Shown: positions 32,551 through 43,038 of the stretch, piece by piece
Layout: each line of letters opens with the position of its first letter
Position numbering within the stretch: position 1 is the first letter of the stretch
Assembly (NCBI RefSeq): GCF_017877355.1
Contig: NZ_JAGIPR010000006.1
Span: forward strand, 310,001 to 374,000
Direction: 5' to 3'
DNA length: 64,000 bases
DNA from: Chryseobacterium jejuense
GTDB taxonomy: Bacteria > Bacteroidota > Bacteroidia > Flavobacteriales > Weeksellaceae
Position numbers and translations under genes: made by a program
The notes under the pieces: model-generated
The model's database searches: none
Told to the model about the DNA's origin: nothing
The model's input: only the letters and a program-made list of their open reading frames with translations

Positions 32551-35013
32551 TTATTCCATCATTTTATCTATCCATTTGACGCTTTTATTCTTCAGATAAA
32601 AATCTAACCAGTCGGAAATCCTGCTGTATAGGTCAATACGATTATTATTTTTTGATAAGCTGTGCTCATCATTAGGATAAAAAAGAGCAACAACTTTTTT
32701 ATGGTTTCTTTTAAGTCCTAAATAGAATTCCATTGTCTGCTCCCAAAAAATATTATAATCCTTTTTGCCGGTCCAGAGAAGAATGGGTTTTTGAACCATT
32801 TCAGCATGGTAAATTGGGCTATTGTCAATATATATCATTTTATTCTCAACGAAAGAGCCCGGCATTTCATACTGTCCATCTTCAAATTGCCAGAAAAAAG
32901 GTCTATTGAAATTATAATTGAATGAATGATAGGATCTAACCAGATCACTGTTTCCGGCTCCAGAAATATAGGTTGCAAACAGGTTGGATTGAGTAGCGAT
33001 AAAATTGGTTTCATATCCTCCATGTGAATGTCCTATTAATGCTACTTTCTTAAAATCTATAAAGCTATAACCTTGAAGAGCATTCATAGCGCTGGTGACA
33101 CAATCTAAGGCAGATCTACCAGTTCCGCGGGAATCAAAAACTATATCAGGCATATATACGAAATATCCTTTTCTTAACAGGTTACGCACATTAATACCTT
33201 CTGTTGGGGGATTCATTCCAATACCGTCAACCAGATACTTATTTCTCATATATCTGAGTTTTTGGTAGATCGTAACAATCATAGGATATTGCTTACCCTC
33301 TTTAAAGTTGACTGGATACAATAGAATTCCCTGCAATGACTGCCCCTGGCTATTTTTATATAATATAGTCTTGGAAAAAATATTTTTAGCCTCCTTGTCA
33401 AGAGAATTACTTTCGTAAACAATTTCTTCCTTCTGATGTTTTTTTAAAATCAGTTGAGGCGGTTTGTTGATATTACTTTTGACATAGAGTAATTTTTTCA
33501 CTCCCCCGCTCCAATCTACAGCAGTTATATCATCATCTGTGACCTCAATAATATCTTTTGCCATTTTACCATTAAAAGACATCCAAGTATTTTTTATTTG
33601 ATCCCTATCATAAAGTTCAATGATAACGGGATTACTTGCATCATAACTGCTACGGTAAATATTATAAGAGGATAAAACATTTTGCATTGTTCCATTTTTT
33701 ATTTTAGCTCTGTAACCTGATTTAAGAGGAAATCTATTTTGCTTCTTTTTGTGTATGTCATATTCAAATAACTCCCCCATTCCCTCAAAAAGTATTCTTT
33801 TACCATCTTTAGAAAAATAAGCATTTTCATGGGTATCCAATTGTATCTCATAAAAGTTCAAAGTTCCTACTTCATACAATATCCATTTTTTTTTGTTCTG
33901 ATATGTTAAAATCCATTTTCCATTATCATCACTAAATACCATTGAGCCGGAATCAATTATAAAATCATATTTATCAAGCAGCGTATCATACCTGTGTAAA
34001 TTGAAGGTCTGAAAACGTTTCGTGTAATCATGTTGATAATAGGGATCAAATGAAAGTAAATATCTATTGTTCCCTATGAAAGCATGATGGGTTAGCCTTT
34101 CATTTAAAATCTCACAAGAATATTCTTCTTTGGGAGACCAAATAAAATATTTACCAATGTAACCATTGTAAAATTTTGTTTGGATTTTGTTATCGTTCCC
34201 ATACCACACCTCCACCTCATCTTTAGACTTGGATTTAAGTTCAGGAAAGAAATGAATAAAATATTTTCCGTCGTTTAATTTTGAAATCTCACTAAAATTA
34301 ACAGAATCAATAAAATCATTGCACACAAATAGTTTATGATCCGTTGAGCTCCTGTATATAAGTTGTGCTTTTTTGCTATTTTCATCCTGTTCTAAAATAA
34401 ACAGACCATCCTGATCACGATACTTAACTTCAATTTTGGAGTTAGAAGAGGAATATATTTTTTTATTCTGTTTTAGATTCCATTCATAAAGACTGTAATT
34501 TTTTTTATCATCTTCCGTGATGAAATACAATACATCATCTATTTTATTTATACCGATTACATTATTTACTACATTATTCTCTTCCCCATTTTCATTTATA
34601 ATCTTAAGTTTTCTTTCCTGCAATATGGATATTAACTTATCATCTGGAAGCCAATAATAATTTGTAACATTTTCCCAAACTTTCATTTGTAAGGATGGTA
34701 AAATAAGTAATTGAAAGTTTTTACCATGTCGCATCATCAAATTGTTATTTGAGGTGAAATTTATGGAATTAGCCAGCACTTTTCCACTTTCAAAAATAAC
34801 TGAATCTCTATTATTTCTATTGATAAGTACTACCGTATCCGAACTTCTGTCATAAGCTTTATTAAAAGTTATATATTGTTCATTAGGTGATATCCTGGGA
34901 AAACTCACATTGTAATAGTGCCTTTGTAATGAATCAGGAATTACCTGGTCTTTATTTTGTGAATGCAATAAACAAAAGAATATTAGACTCACACAAATTA
35001 AAATAGCTTTCAT
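32551..35013 (-). CDS. Prolyl oligopeptidase-family (S9) serine peptidase
   Basis: The 820-residue exported enzyme has a short signal (ILICVSLIFFCLLHSQN), a long N-terminal beta-propeller-like region (about 35-540), and a C-terminal alpha/beta-hydrolase domain. The catalytic triad is visible: S663 in GHSHGGY, D752 in GKKDY, and H784 in NDEHSL. S9 enzymes cleave short peptides after proline or similar residues. The start overlaps the susD-like stop by 4 nt (ATGA), so it is the third gene of the SusC-SusD-S9 operon and would trim peptides brought near the SusCD transporter. Confidence 0.88.
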   Translation of the reverse strand: MKAILICVSLIFFCLLHSQNKDQVIPDSLQRHYYNVSFPRISPNEQYITFNKAYDRSSDTVVLINRNNRDSVIFESGKVLANSINFTSNNNLMMRHGKNFQLLILPSLQMKVWENVTNYYWLPDDKLISILQERKLKIINENGEENNVVNNVIGINKIDDVLYFITEDDKKNYSLYEWNLKQNKKIYSSSNSKIEVKYRDQDGLFILEQDENSKKAQLIYRSSTDHKLFVCNDFIDSVNFSEISKLNDGKYFIHFFPELKSKSKDEVEVWYGNDNKIQTKFYNGYIGKYFIWSPKEEYSCEILNERLTHHAFIGNNRYLLSFDPYYQHDYTKRFQTFNLHRYDTLLDKYDFIIDSGSMVFSDDNGKWILTYQNKKKWILYEVGTLNFYEIQLDTHENAYFSKDGKRILFEGMGELFEYDIHKKKQNRFPLKSGYRAKIKNGTMQNVLSSYNIYRSSYDASNPVIIELYDRDQIKNTWMSFNGKMAKDIIEVTDDDITAVDWSGGVKKLLYVKSNINKPPQLILKKHQKEEIVYESNSLDKEAKNIFSKTILYKNSQGQSLQGILLYPVNFKEGKQYPMIVTIYQKLRYMRNKYLVDGIGMNPPTEGINVRNLLRKGYFVYMPDIVFDSRGTGRSALDCVTSAMNALQGYSFIDFKKVALIGHSHGGYETNFIATQSNLFATYISGAGNSDLVRSYHSFNYNFNRPFFWQFEDGQYEMPGSFVENKMIYIDNSPIYHAEMVQKPILLWTGKKDYNIFWEQTMEFYLGLKRNHKKVVALFYPNDEHSLSKNNNRIDLYSRISDWLDFYLKNKSVKWIDKMME

Positions 35014-36386
35014 CAGTACCCAGGATTTTGAGGATTTAAATTCGGATTAAGCAGAAGATCATTCAGGGGAATTGGCCATACTTTATGAAAATTCTGCCAA
35101 TTAGGTTTAACTGTATTAAGTTGATCAAGCTGACCGAATCGCTTTAAGGTCAAAAAGCGATTCCCTTTCTCAGCAAAGAACTCTCTCCTATTTTCATTCA
35201 ATAATTCTTCAAGAATCTGCTCATTTGATAATAGCCCCAGATTAGAATTACCAGCCTTTTGTCTCACAGCATTAAGCAATGGAAGTGCTTCCTCTTTTCT
35301 ATTTTGCCTTACTAAAGCTTCTGCTAAAAGAAGGTTTACTTCCTCCATTCTAAATACTATAGAATATTCATCTGAATTGTTGACTGCATTAACATATTTA
35401 TTACAGCGGTAAAAAACATTCTGATTTACCGTGATTTTTGTAATCCATTTTTGGAGTCTTAAATCCGTTATTTCAAAAGCATTGACCAGATCATTTGACA
35501 AAGCATAACCTGTTGGCGCAGCCGTCGTAAAGTAATACATAGATGCTTCATTAGTAGGCAGGTTTGCCTGTAAGGGCTTAAATTGCCAAAGTATGTGCTT
35601 ACCCGATTTTTTAAATGTTTTTGAAACATCAGGCTCCCAAGCATATAAACTGTTGCTTTTGATGTCTTTCAGTAAATTTTCTGCCTGTGACCATTTATTT
35701 TCCTGCATGCAGACTATTGCCAGCATCATTTCAGCTGCTTTTTTATTGGGATAAATCCGATCTGTATTACGATAGTTATCCTCCAATAAATCAATTGAGA
35801 GCATGAGATCATTATGAATAGTAGTAAGCACCTCTATATCGTTCATTTTACCTATTTTTTGATTAATGGTAAAATCAGTCGTTGTTGTGTAGGGTACATC
35901 CCCGAACATCTGAGTAAGATAAAAGTAGATAAGAGATCGTAAAAATAGCGCTTCCCCTTTTATTCGATTTTTATCTTTCGTTGCAATACCTGACGAAGCA
36001 TCAACACCGATTATAATAGAATTGGCAAGATAAATCTGTTTATACGAATTAGCCCATGAATTTTTAATAACGGAATTAGATGACAGTTGCTGGTTATTAA
36101 AAATGTCCGGTGCTCCACCTAAAGAAGCTGCCATATAACAGTTCAGATCATCCGTATAGCTCCCAAGTAAAGCTCCACTTCCTGCAGTTCCACCATTTAA
36201 TACAGAGAAGCTGTACATTTCCGCATATAAATTACTTAATGCACCATCTGCTGTACTAACGTTTTCAAATACCTGTGTTACATCGATTTGGGTATTGGGA
36301 AAATCAACATCAATACTTTTTTCACAAGACCATAATATTACGATAATGATACTGATTATAAATTTATTTGTTTTCATAAGATTCAT
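35013..36386 (-). CDS. SusD/RagB-type outer-membrane lipoprotein
   Basis: The 457-residue lipoprotein has a lipobox (ILWSC) near residue 20 and the SusD helical TPR-type region with typical GEALFLRSLIYFYLTQMFGDVPY near 150. The C-terminal RREFFAEKGNRFLTLKRFGQLDQLN region is also family-typical. It caps the SusC-like transporter and binds its substrate. Gene order SusC, SusD, S9 peptidase points to oligopeptides rather than glycans, which is inference. Confidence 0.9.
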   Translation of the reverse strand: MNLMKTNKFIISIIIVILWSCEKSIDVDFPNTQIDVTQVFENVSTADGALSNLYAEMYSFSVLNGGTAGSGALLGSYTDDLNCYMAASLGGAPDIFNNQQLSSNSVIKNSWANSYKQIYLANSIIIGVDASSGIATKDKNRIKGEALFLRSLIYFYLTQMFGDVPYTTTTDFTINQKIGKMNDIEVLTTIHNDLMLSIDLLEDNYRNTDRIYPNKKAAEMMLAIVCMQENKWSQAENLLKDIKSNSLYAWEPDVSKTFKKSGKHILWQFKPLQANLPTNEASMYYFTTAAPTGYALSNDLVNAFEITDLRLQKWITKITVNQNVFYRCNKYVNAVNNSDEYSIVFRMEEVNLLLAEALVRQNRKEEALPLLNAVRQKAGNSNLGLLSNEQILEELLNENRREFFAEKGNRFLTLKRFGQLDQLNTVKPNWQNFHKVWPIPLNDLLLNPNLNPQNPGY

Positions 36387-36388
36387 TT

Positions 36389-39300
36389 TTAAAAAGTTAA
36401 CTGGAAGCCCATTGAAACAGTTTTTAAAGGCGGTAAATAACCGTTCACTGTAAATTCAGGATCTAACCCCATATAATGGGTCCAAGTCAATAAGTTCTGA
36501 CCTTGGATGTATATTCGGGCTTCACCTACTACTTTACTTATTTTTGGAAGTCTGTAGTTGATTTGAACATTTTTCAACCGTATAAATGAACCGTCACTGA
36601 TCGCTGCTGTACTATTTTTTAAATTGGAAGTAAGAGTATTTGTCGCAGTAATAGTCCCCGGTGAATAAGGCATAATGATACCATCATGATTCGTAGATGA
36701 CCAAACATTAGCAAACTCAGCAGGCTGGTTATTCATATTTCCGGGTGTTGTCATGGTTCGGTAATAATTCCAGGAATTCTGTTTTACAAATTGTAATAAA
36801 AACGAAAGACTGATATTTTTGTATGATATCTGATTTTGAAGACCACCAAAGTATTTGGTTCCTACATTTCTGATGGCCATCTGATCTTCAGGGGAAGATA
36901 TTTTACCATCCTGATTAAAGTCTTTGAACATGTACTGCCCTGTTACCGGATCAATACCTTCATACTGATACACTTTTACAATTGATGTAGGTTGACCTAT
37001 GACATAAGTATTTGCATAGGTTGAGCCTTCCAGCCCCGGGAATGATAATAGCTTGCTCATGGGGAATGATACGTTGAAACTGATATTCCATTTCCAGTTC
37101 ATGCTTTTAAGTGGACTGGAAGACGCTTCGATCTCCCATCCTGAATTCTGTACCGTCGCATTTAGATTAGCCTGTACATTTGAAAATCCTGTTGTAGAAG
37201 CTAAGGGAATACCTACCAGCTGATTAGACGAACGATTCCTATAATAGGCAGTCGTAAGATTTATCAAATTACGAAACAGTGATAATTCTATCGCCGCCTC
37301 CAGTTTATCGGTCTTTTCCCAAGTAAAGTCAGGATTAAAAAGACGGGAAGGATATAATGCAGGAACATCATTATAAGAATTGAGAGCGACGGAATAAGAA
37401 TTGGTAAACTGAAAATCACCTATTAGATCACTTCCGGTACGTCCGTAACTACCTCTTAATTTTCCTAAGCTGAGCCATTTGGAATTTTTTAAAAAAGATT
37501 CTTCAGAAAATAACCAGGCTGCTCCAATTGCTCCAAAATTTGAAAACCTGTTATTAGGTCCGAAACGGCTTGAGCCATCCCGCCTTGCTGTTAGGTTGAT
37601 TATGTACCGGTTCATCAACCGATAATTAAGTCTGCCGAACACAGCAGTATATTTATAATCAATATCGGTAAAATCCCTTGGCGTAATAAGTGATGCCGCA
37701 GCGAGATTGTAAAGCAGCGAATTGCTGGCAAATCCTGATGCTGTAATTGCTGAAGATTTAGAATTATTACTCTGGTAGGTATATCCTAAAAAAACATCCA
37801 GTTTACTTGCTCCTAAATCCTTAGACCAATTGATCTGAGGTTCTAGAATATATGACATCAAGTTGCTCGTTCCTCGTGAAGATGAAGAACGTGCCGGTGA
37901 TGCTCCTGATGCAAAGGCAGGATTATACATCGTGTTTGGTGCTAAGGTATATTCCTCTAAAGATTGAATGTTAAGACCGCCATTAAAGGTGAATTTTAAA
38001 CCATTCCAAACCTCATATCCAGCTTTAACACTCTGATTAATCTGTAACACTTTATTTTCATAACGACCGTTTAGTGATGCTAAAGGATTGCTAAATGTAT
38101 TATTCTGCCAGTTTAAGTTTCCTGCATCATCGTATAAAGAAGGAGCATTAGGAGCCAGGTTCAATGATTTATTGGTCAGATCATTGCTGATTACATTATT
38201 CGATAGACTCGAGAGAATATTACTGAAAGACAGCGAAACCTTTCTGTTTTCTGTGGTATAGCTATAATTAGAATTAAGAATATTGGTCTTGTATCTATAA
38301 TCTCCCGGAAACACAGTTGACTGGTTAGAATGTGAGGCACTGATGGAGAATTGGTTCCTTTCACTTCCCCCGCTTACAGACAGTTGAATGCTGGAAGACT
38401 CGGCATTATTTCCGATCAATATTTTCTGCCAGTCTGTATATCGATCCTTATCCCAAACTCCATTAATATCGTAGGCATTTGCAGGAACAGCAACATTGTA
38501 GTTGGCATAGGCATCCCTGCGCATCTTAAGGTATTGTTCAGTGTTCATCAGTTTCATTTGATTGGCCACTTTGCTGATACCGTAATTGGTATCCGCTGTC
38601 AACCTTATAGCGCCGGTTCTTCCCTTTTTTGTAGTGATTAATATGACTCCATTCCCTCCTCGGGATCCGTAAATAGCCGTAGCATCAGCGTCTTTTAAAA
38701 CTTCTATGCTCTCTATATCATCCGGACTTATTGAATTCAGTGGGTTTAGAGAACTCATAGGAAGAATTCCCACAGAATAACTGGATGTCAAGTTTGAGCT
38801 CCACGGAATTCCGTCCACCACGTAAAGGGGTTGATTTCCGTTACCAGGGCTGTTAAGAATTGTCCGAAGACTGTTTCTTCCTCGAATCTGAACATCAAAT
38901 CCACCGCCCGCTGTTCCGCCGGCCTGGATAATGTTCACTCCTGCCATTCTTCCCTGTGCTGCTGACAGTACATTGGTCACAGGTTGGTTTTCTATATCTT
39001 TTGCTGAAACTTTGGCAATACTACCGGTTCTTTCTTTGTCTTTAACCTTGTAGTAGCCAGCGTTGAGAATAACTTCTTCGATTCCCTTTACTTTTTGTTC
39101 TAGGCTGATATTAACGACGGTCTGATTATTGAGTGTGAATTTTTCCTCTGAATAATCAGGGTGTCTGAACAATAGGATGGTATTTTCTGCTGAAACCTGT
39201 AAGGTGTAGGTTCCGTTGTTGCCGGTCATGGTTACCTGATCACTACCTTCTTGGGAAATTACAACTCCTGAGAGTGGTTTACCAGATGATGTAACGGTAC

Positions 39301-39397
39301 CGGAAATGGTGTGTGTCTGGGCTTTTGTGTTGATGCTTACAGTGGTAAACATGAGCCCAAAGAAAATGCCTCCTATATTGTAATAGGAATTTTTCAT
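36389..39397 (-). CDS. SusC/RagA-type TonB-linked outer-membrane transporter
   Basis: The 1002-residue protein has a signal peptide, a carboxypeptidase-regulatory-like domain (about 30-110), a plug domain with the SusC signatures QGRMAGVNIIQAGG and LKDADATAIYGSRGGNGVILITTKKG (about 120-245), and a long C-terminal barrel ending SMGFQLTF. It takes up a nutrient with its SusD partner, using TonB energy. It lies 2 nt before the SusD gene. A hairpin with a T-run (39439-39484) lies upstream. Confidence 0.93.
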   Translation of the reverse strand: MKNSYYNIGGIFFGLMFTTVSINTKAQTHTISGTVTSSGKPLSGVVISQEGSDQVTMTGNNGTYTLQVSAENTILLFRHPDYSEEKFTLNNQTVVNISLEQKVKGIEEVILNAGYYKVKDKERTGSIAKVSAKDIENQPVTNVLSAAQGRMAGVNIIQAGGTAGGGFDVQIRGRNSLRTILNSPGNGNQPLYVVDGIPWSSNLTSSYSVGILPMSSLNPLNSISPDDIESIEVLKDADATAIYGSRGGNGVILITTKKGRTGAIRLTADTNYGISKVANQMKLMNTEQYLKMRRDAYANYNVAVPANAYDINGVWDKDRYTDWQKILIGNNAESSSIQLSVSGGSERNQFSISASHSNQSTVFPGDYRYKTNILNSNYSYTTENRKVSLSFSNILSSLSNNVISNDLTNKSLNLAPNAPSLYDDAGNLNWQNNTFSNPLASLNGRYENKVLQINQSVKAGYEVWNGLKFTFNGGLNIQSLEEYTLAPNTMYNPAFASGASPARSSSSRGTSNLMSYILEPQINWSKDLGASKLDVFLGYTYQSNNSKSSAITASGFASNSLLYNLAAASLITPRDFTDIDYKYTAVFGRLNYRLMNRYIINLTARRDGSSRFGPNNRFSNFGAIGAAWLFSEESFLKNSKWLSLGKLRGSYGRTGSDLIGDFQFTNSYSVALNSYNDVPALYPSRLFNPDFTWEKTDKLEAAIELSLFRNLINLTTAYYRNRSSNQLVGIPLASTTGFSNVQANLNATVQNSGWEIEASSSPLKSMNWKWNISFNVSFPMSKLLSFPGLEGSTYANTYVIGQPTSIVKVYQYEGIDPVTGQYMFKDFNQDGKISSPEDQMAIRNVGTKYFGGLQNQISYKNISLSFLLQFVKQNSWNYYRTMTTPGNMNNQPAEFANVWSSTNHDGIIMPYSPGTITATNTLTSNLKNSTAAISDGSFIRLKNVQINYRLPKISKVVGEARIYIQGQNLLTWTHYMGLDPEFTVNGYLPPLKTVSMGFQLTF

Positions 39398-39438
39398 AGA
39401 TTTGTAAAGGTTTTTAATTTAATTAATGACTTAACAAT

Positions 39439-39484
39439 GCTCTTTCCTGATGTTTTAGTCGACTTATGGGAAAGGGCTTTTTTT
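39439..39484 (+). terminator. Hairpin with T-run between the SusC gene and the 180-residue gene
   Basis: GCTCTTTCC (39439-39447) pairs with GGAAAGGGC (39469-39477), one G:T pair, followed by seven T residues in the plus direction. It reads as a terminator on the plus strand, where no gene is seen. On the minus strand it lies in the leader of the SusC operon and could act as an attenuator. Confidence 0.35.
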
Positions 39485-39485
39485 A

Positions 39486-40028
39486 TTAGTTTCTGTTTCT
39501 TATTTTTTTGTTATCATTTTTCTGAATTCCTCTTTCCAAGAGGAGATAAGCTGCATCCAGCATCTTTGAAAGATGGATATAAGGTCTTGCCAGATTGCTT
39601 TCAGGTCCATGTCTGTAAATCTGTTGTGAGAAATAGACAATTCTCGAAATAAAGTACTCAAACTCTTTAATACTGTATTCCTTAAAGGCTCTTTTGAAAA
39701 CCAAGAGTGGGTTTTCATATTCTTTATCAGACAGAGAACCTTTCATCAGTGGAGGGCCTATGTCTTGCAGTGCATTTATCTGCCATTTCTTTGTCTTTTT
39801 ACTGATCATATAACCTTCTCGGATGAATAGGTTCAATGATTGATGAATTTGTAAAACGGCAGAACGGTCTTTCTTTAGCCAGTCTTTTCCATTGACTGCA
39901 TACTGCATGATGGAACTGAGCATCTGTTTAGCTGTAACAAGGTCGTGGGTCCGAAAGAAAGTCTTAATACACTGTAGTTTTCTATACTTCTTTCTAACTG
40001 ATCCAACAGCTGTTTTTTTGTTTTTCAA
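39486..40028 (-). CDS. Helical protein of unknown function
   Basis: The 180-residue protein is basic and helical throughout, with no signal peptide or membrane helix. Regions include FFRTHDLVTAKQMLSSIMQYA and FKRAFKEYSIKEFEYFISRIVYF, and it ends KKIRNRN. I do not recognise a family. It sits just upstream of the SusC operon in the same direction but separated by a hairpin. A 493-nt gap follows on its 5' side. The well-formed reading frame with a basic tail suggests a real gene, perhaps nucleic-acid-binding. Confidence 0.55.
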   Translation of the reverse strand: MKNKKTAVGSVRKKYRKLQCIKTFFRTHDLVTAKQMLSSIMQYAVNGKDWLKKDRSAVLQIHQSLNLFIREGYMISKKTKKWQINALQDIGPPLMKGSLSDKEYENPLLVFKRAFKEYSIKEFEYFISRIVYFSQQIYRHGPESNLARPYIHLSKMLDAAYLLLERGIQKNDNKKIRNRN

Positions 40029-40521
40029 TGGTTGTTTTACTGTAAATAATAGTTTTTAAAGACCATGTAGGAGAAATCATAATGCTCCTCCCTACAAGGT
40101 CAAATGTGAATATGAATGAATTTGTGTTCCCGTGAAAGCTCTAAAGCCGCAATAGGTTGTACACCCCATTGTACCGTATCAGTATACCTCTATTTTGTAA
40201 AGCAGCTTAGAATAAAAAAGATAATTGTAGAAAAGCAGAACTGCATAAAATAAAAACGGCATGGGACTCTACATTATCCGAACAGTGGTACTGCCATACC
40301 GGGGAACAGATAAGAGGAAGAGACCCACGCCTAGGTCGTGAGCCTACTTACTTATTATCTCGTTCCGATTGAAAATTGGCAGTTTTCTGTTCGAGACTCT
40401 AAGCAATAGCTTCTATATTTTCTTTGAAGTATTGCAAAATTACTTTATTATGTAATTTATTCCAAATATAATAAAAAAATACAACGTGGGGAATTATACC
40501 CACTAATTATTTTATCTTTCT
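40029..40521. other. Non-coding interval before the XRE-helicase operon
   Basis: About 490 nt without a supported gene. The central part (about 40255-40400) is richer in GC and complex in sequence compared with the very AT-rich surroundings, and could hold a structured RNA or an old insertion edge. The right end has two inverted repeats near the XRE start (AAATTAC/GTAATTT at 40437-40458; GTGGG/CCCAC at 40486-40503). Confidence 0.4.
40437..40503. promoter_or_regulatory. Paired inverted repeats upstream of the XRE gene
   Basis: Two inverted repeats, AAATTAC-N8-GTAATTT (40437-40458) and GTGGG-N8-CCCAC (40486-40503), lie within 85 nt of the XRE start codon. They are placed as operators for autoregulation of the downstream cassette. 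Confidence 0.4.
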
Positions 40522-40797
40522 ATGGATATTGCTATCTATTTTAATATTGATATGGCAACAAACTCTGAAAAAATTGCATTTCTAAAAGGTTTTGGAAAAA
40601 GAGTTCAGGAATTACGAGAAGAAAAACAACTTAGCCTTAGACAATTGGCTCAAAATTGTGAGATTGACTATAGCGATATTGGTAAAATTGAAAAGGGCTT
40701 AAGAAATATTCAAATGTCTACAATATTAGAGCTATCTAAAGGATTGGATGTGACACCACAAGAATTATTTAATTTCAAGATAAGTGAAAGTAAATAA
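40522..40797 (+). CDS. XRE-family helix-turn-helix regulator
   Basis: The 91-residue protein is a complete XRE/Cro HTH domain (GFGKRVQELREEKQLSLRQLAQNCEIDYSDIGKIEKGLRNIQMSTILELSKGL). An internal Met 10 codons in (MATNSEK) is another possible start. It precedes a helicase gene by 168 nt in the same direction and probably represses the operon. The coding region is very AT-rich, like the rest of this island. Confidence 0.85.
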   Translation: MDIAIYFNIDMATNSEKIAFLKGFGKRVQELREEKQLSLRQLAQNCEIDYSDIGKIEKGLRNIQMSTILELSKGLDVTPQELFNFKISESK

Positions 40798-40965
40798 ATT
40801 AGAATTGATCATTTATTTAAAGAACTTAAAAATAAGAGAAATCCTGTCTCAATAGATATTTCTTCAAAAATTAAAACATAATATTATAGTCAAAGTGACT
40901 ACAACAATTTTGTATATTTGACATAATGCAATAAAATAAATATTGTAAAATATAAGTTAAATAAT

Positions 40966-43038
40966 ATGTTCCTAGGTGATCCTTCTAAATTAGATAATGA
41001 TTTAATAGCTAAGATAGTGATTGATAAAATTGAATCATTAAATATTGACAACTCTTTTACCTATCATAATTTTCCACTATATAGAGGTGAAGTAAAGGAT
41101 GATATAATAAATGCACATGTACTTTTTGTATCACAAGAGTTCGGAGTAATTTTTTTTAGATGTTTCGAAGAAAAAATAGAATTAAATCAGAATGAGTTAC
41201 TAAAATTAGACGAATTAGATAGTCATATTCTTGCTAAAATTTCAAGAGCAAGTGAACTTAGAAATGGAAGAAGAGATCTAAAAATTAATGTTACACCGAA
41301 GTTATTTTTGAATGACAACATAGATCTTGAGGGAGAAGATTATGTCAAAATAGCTAATATAAATGAAGTAATACAAAGTAATAAAAAAGAAACTTTAAGT
41401 GATGAAAATTTTTCTATTTTAACCTCTACTATAGAAGGATCTTATCGATTAAACTCAAAAAAAGAGAGAACCATTTCTGAGAGTAATCCCAAAGAAAATA
41501 CAAAAGGAAAGATATTAAATATCATACAAAATCAAATAACATCTTTTGATTTTGAACAGAAAAGAGCTGCACTTAATAATATCGAATCACCTCAAAGAAT
41601 TAGAGGTTTAGCTGGATCAGGTAAAACAATAATTTTAACTATGAAGGCTGCGTTATATCATATCGAACATCCCGAAGAAGATATTTTATATACTTATTAC
41701 ACTAAGGCACTATACGGTAATATAAAATATTTAATAGAAAAGTATTATAATGAATTTTCAGAATATGGAAGTCCTAATTGGGATAAGATACATATTCTTC
41801 ATGGATGGGGTGGAAAAGGTGTAAAGGGTGTATATTCTACTATTACAGAAGATAATAATATTACACCTATAAGTTTTATAGATGCAAAAATCAAAAATTC
41901 AAAGAATCCATTTGAATTTTTATTTGACAAGTTAGATACTGAAAGTCTTAAAATTAAATATGGTCTGTCTTTGATTGACGAAGGACAAGATTTTCCACAA
42001 TCATTTTATAGAGTAGTTAGAAAAATAACGAACAAATCAAGAATAGTTTGGGCATACGATGACTTTCAAAATATTTTTGATGTCAAAATACAAGATGAAA
42101 AAGAGACTTTTGGTAAGGATGAGAATGAAAATTACTATGTTGATTTCTCTAGAGATCAAAATAGTTTGCAGGATATTGTTTTGCATAAATGCTATCGTAC
42201 TCCTAGAATTCTTCTTTTAAATGCATTTGCTTTAGGATTAGGTATTTATAATAATCCTGTTTTGCAAAGATTAGAGGATAATGACCATTGGATAGATTTA
42301 GGTTTTGAAGTTGAAACTGGTGATTCTAAAACAAATTCTGAGATGGTAATTTCAAGACCGGAGAAAAATTCACCAATAATAACAAATGAACTTTTTAAAG
42401 AGAATGCTATTTCATTAAAAATTTTTGACAATATCCGCGAAGAATGTCAATATGTTGCTGAATTGATTTACAAAGATATTACTGAGGAGGAATTGAATCC
42501 AGAGGATATAAGTGTCATTGGAATTGATGGTAAGCATATTAGTGGATATTTTGAAAATATCACAAATATTTTATCTGAAAGGGGTATAAATTGCTTTAAT
42601 CACTTAAATGCTCCATACAATAATAAGATATATTCAAAAGAAGGATTAGTAACATTATCCACATTAAATAAGGCAAAAGGAAATGAATCTGGAATGGTCT
42701 ATATTGTGGGTACAGAGTATGCCTTTATAAACAAAAACTACATTATTGATCGTAATAAAATATTTACCGCAATAACCAGAAGTAAAGGATGGGTTGTCAT
42801 GACTGGATTTGAAAAAGCGCAGCAGTGTCAACTTGAAATGGATTTGTTAAAAGAAAATAAATACAAATTTAAATTTACTCAACCTTCTGGAACTTCTACA
42901 AGAATGATATTGAGAGGGATGACTAAACAGCAAAGTATTCTGAATGAAATAAATATAAGGGTTCAAGAATTAAGTAAGATTGGGCTTACAGAAGCACAGA
43001 TTATGGAATTAATTAAGGAATTAAATACAAAAAAGTAA
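40966..43038 (+). CDS. SF1 helicase with N-terminal extension, candidate defence protein
   Basis: The 690-residue protein has an unassigned N-terminal region (about 1-200), then SF1 helicase motifs: Walker A GLAGSGKT (214-221), Walker B LIDEGQD (D338-E339), TLNKAKGNE near 570, and motif VI FTAITRSKGW near 600. The order and spacing suggest a UvrD/DinG-like DNA helicase core. The 200-residue N-terminus has no recognised nuclease motif. It overlaps the following DUF2290-like gene by 1 nt (TAATG), so the two work together. Such helicase and small-partner pairs in AT-rich ICE cargo are typical of anti-phage systems. Function is inferred. Confidence 0.75.
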   Translation: MFLGDPSKLDNDLIAKIVIDKIESLNIDNSFTYHNFPLYRGEVKDDIINAHVLFVSQEFGVIFFRCFEEKIELNQNELLKLDELDSHILAKISRASELRNGRRDLKINVTPKLFLNDNIDLEGEDYVKIANINEVIQSNKKETLSDENFSILTSTIEGSYRLNSKKERTISESNPKENTKGKILNIIQNQITSFDFEQKRAALNNIESPQRIRGLAGSGKTIILTMKAALYHIEHPEEDILYTYYTKALYGNIKYLIEKYYNEFSEYGSPNWDKIHILHGWGGKGVKGVYSTITEDNNITPISFIDAKIKNSKNPFEFLFDKLDTESLKIKYGLSLIDEGQDFPQSFYRVVRKITNKSRIVWAYDDFQNIFDVKIQDEKETFGKDENENYYVDFSRDQNSLQDIVLHKCYRTPRILLLNAFALGLGIYNNPVLQRLEDNDHWIDLGFEVETGDSKTNSEMVISRPEKNSPIITNELFKENAISLKIFDNIREECQYVAELIYKDITEEELNPEDISVIGIDGKHISGYFENITNILSERGINCFNHLNAPYNNKIYSKEGLVTLSTLNKAKGNESGMVYIVGTEYAFINKNYIIDRNKIFTAITRSKGWVVMTGFEKAQQCQLEMDLLKENKYKFKFTQPSGTSTRMILRGMTKQQSILNEINIRVQELSKIGLTEAQIMELIKELNTKK

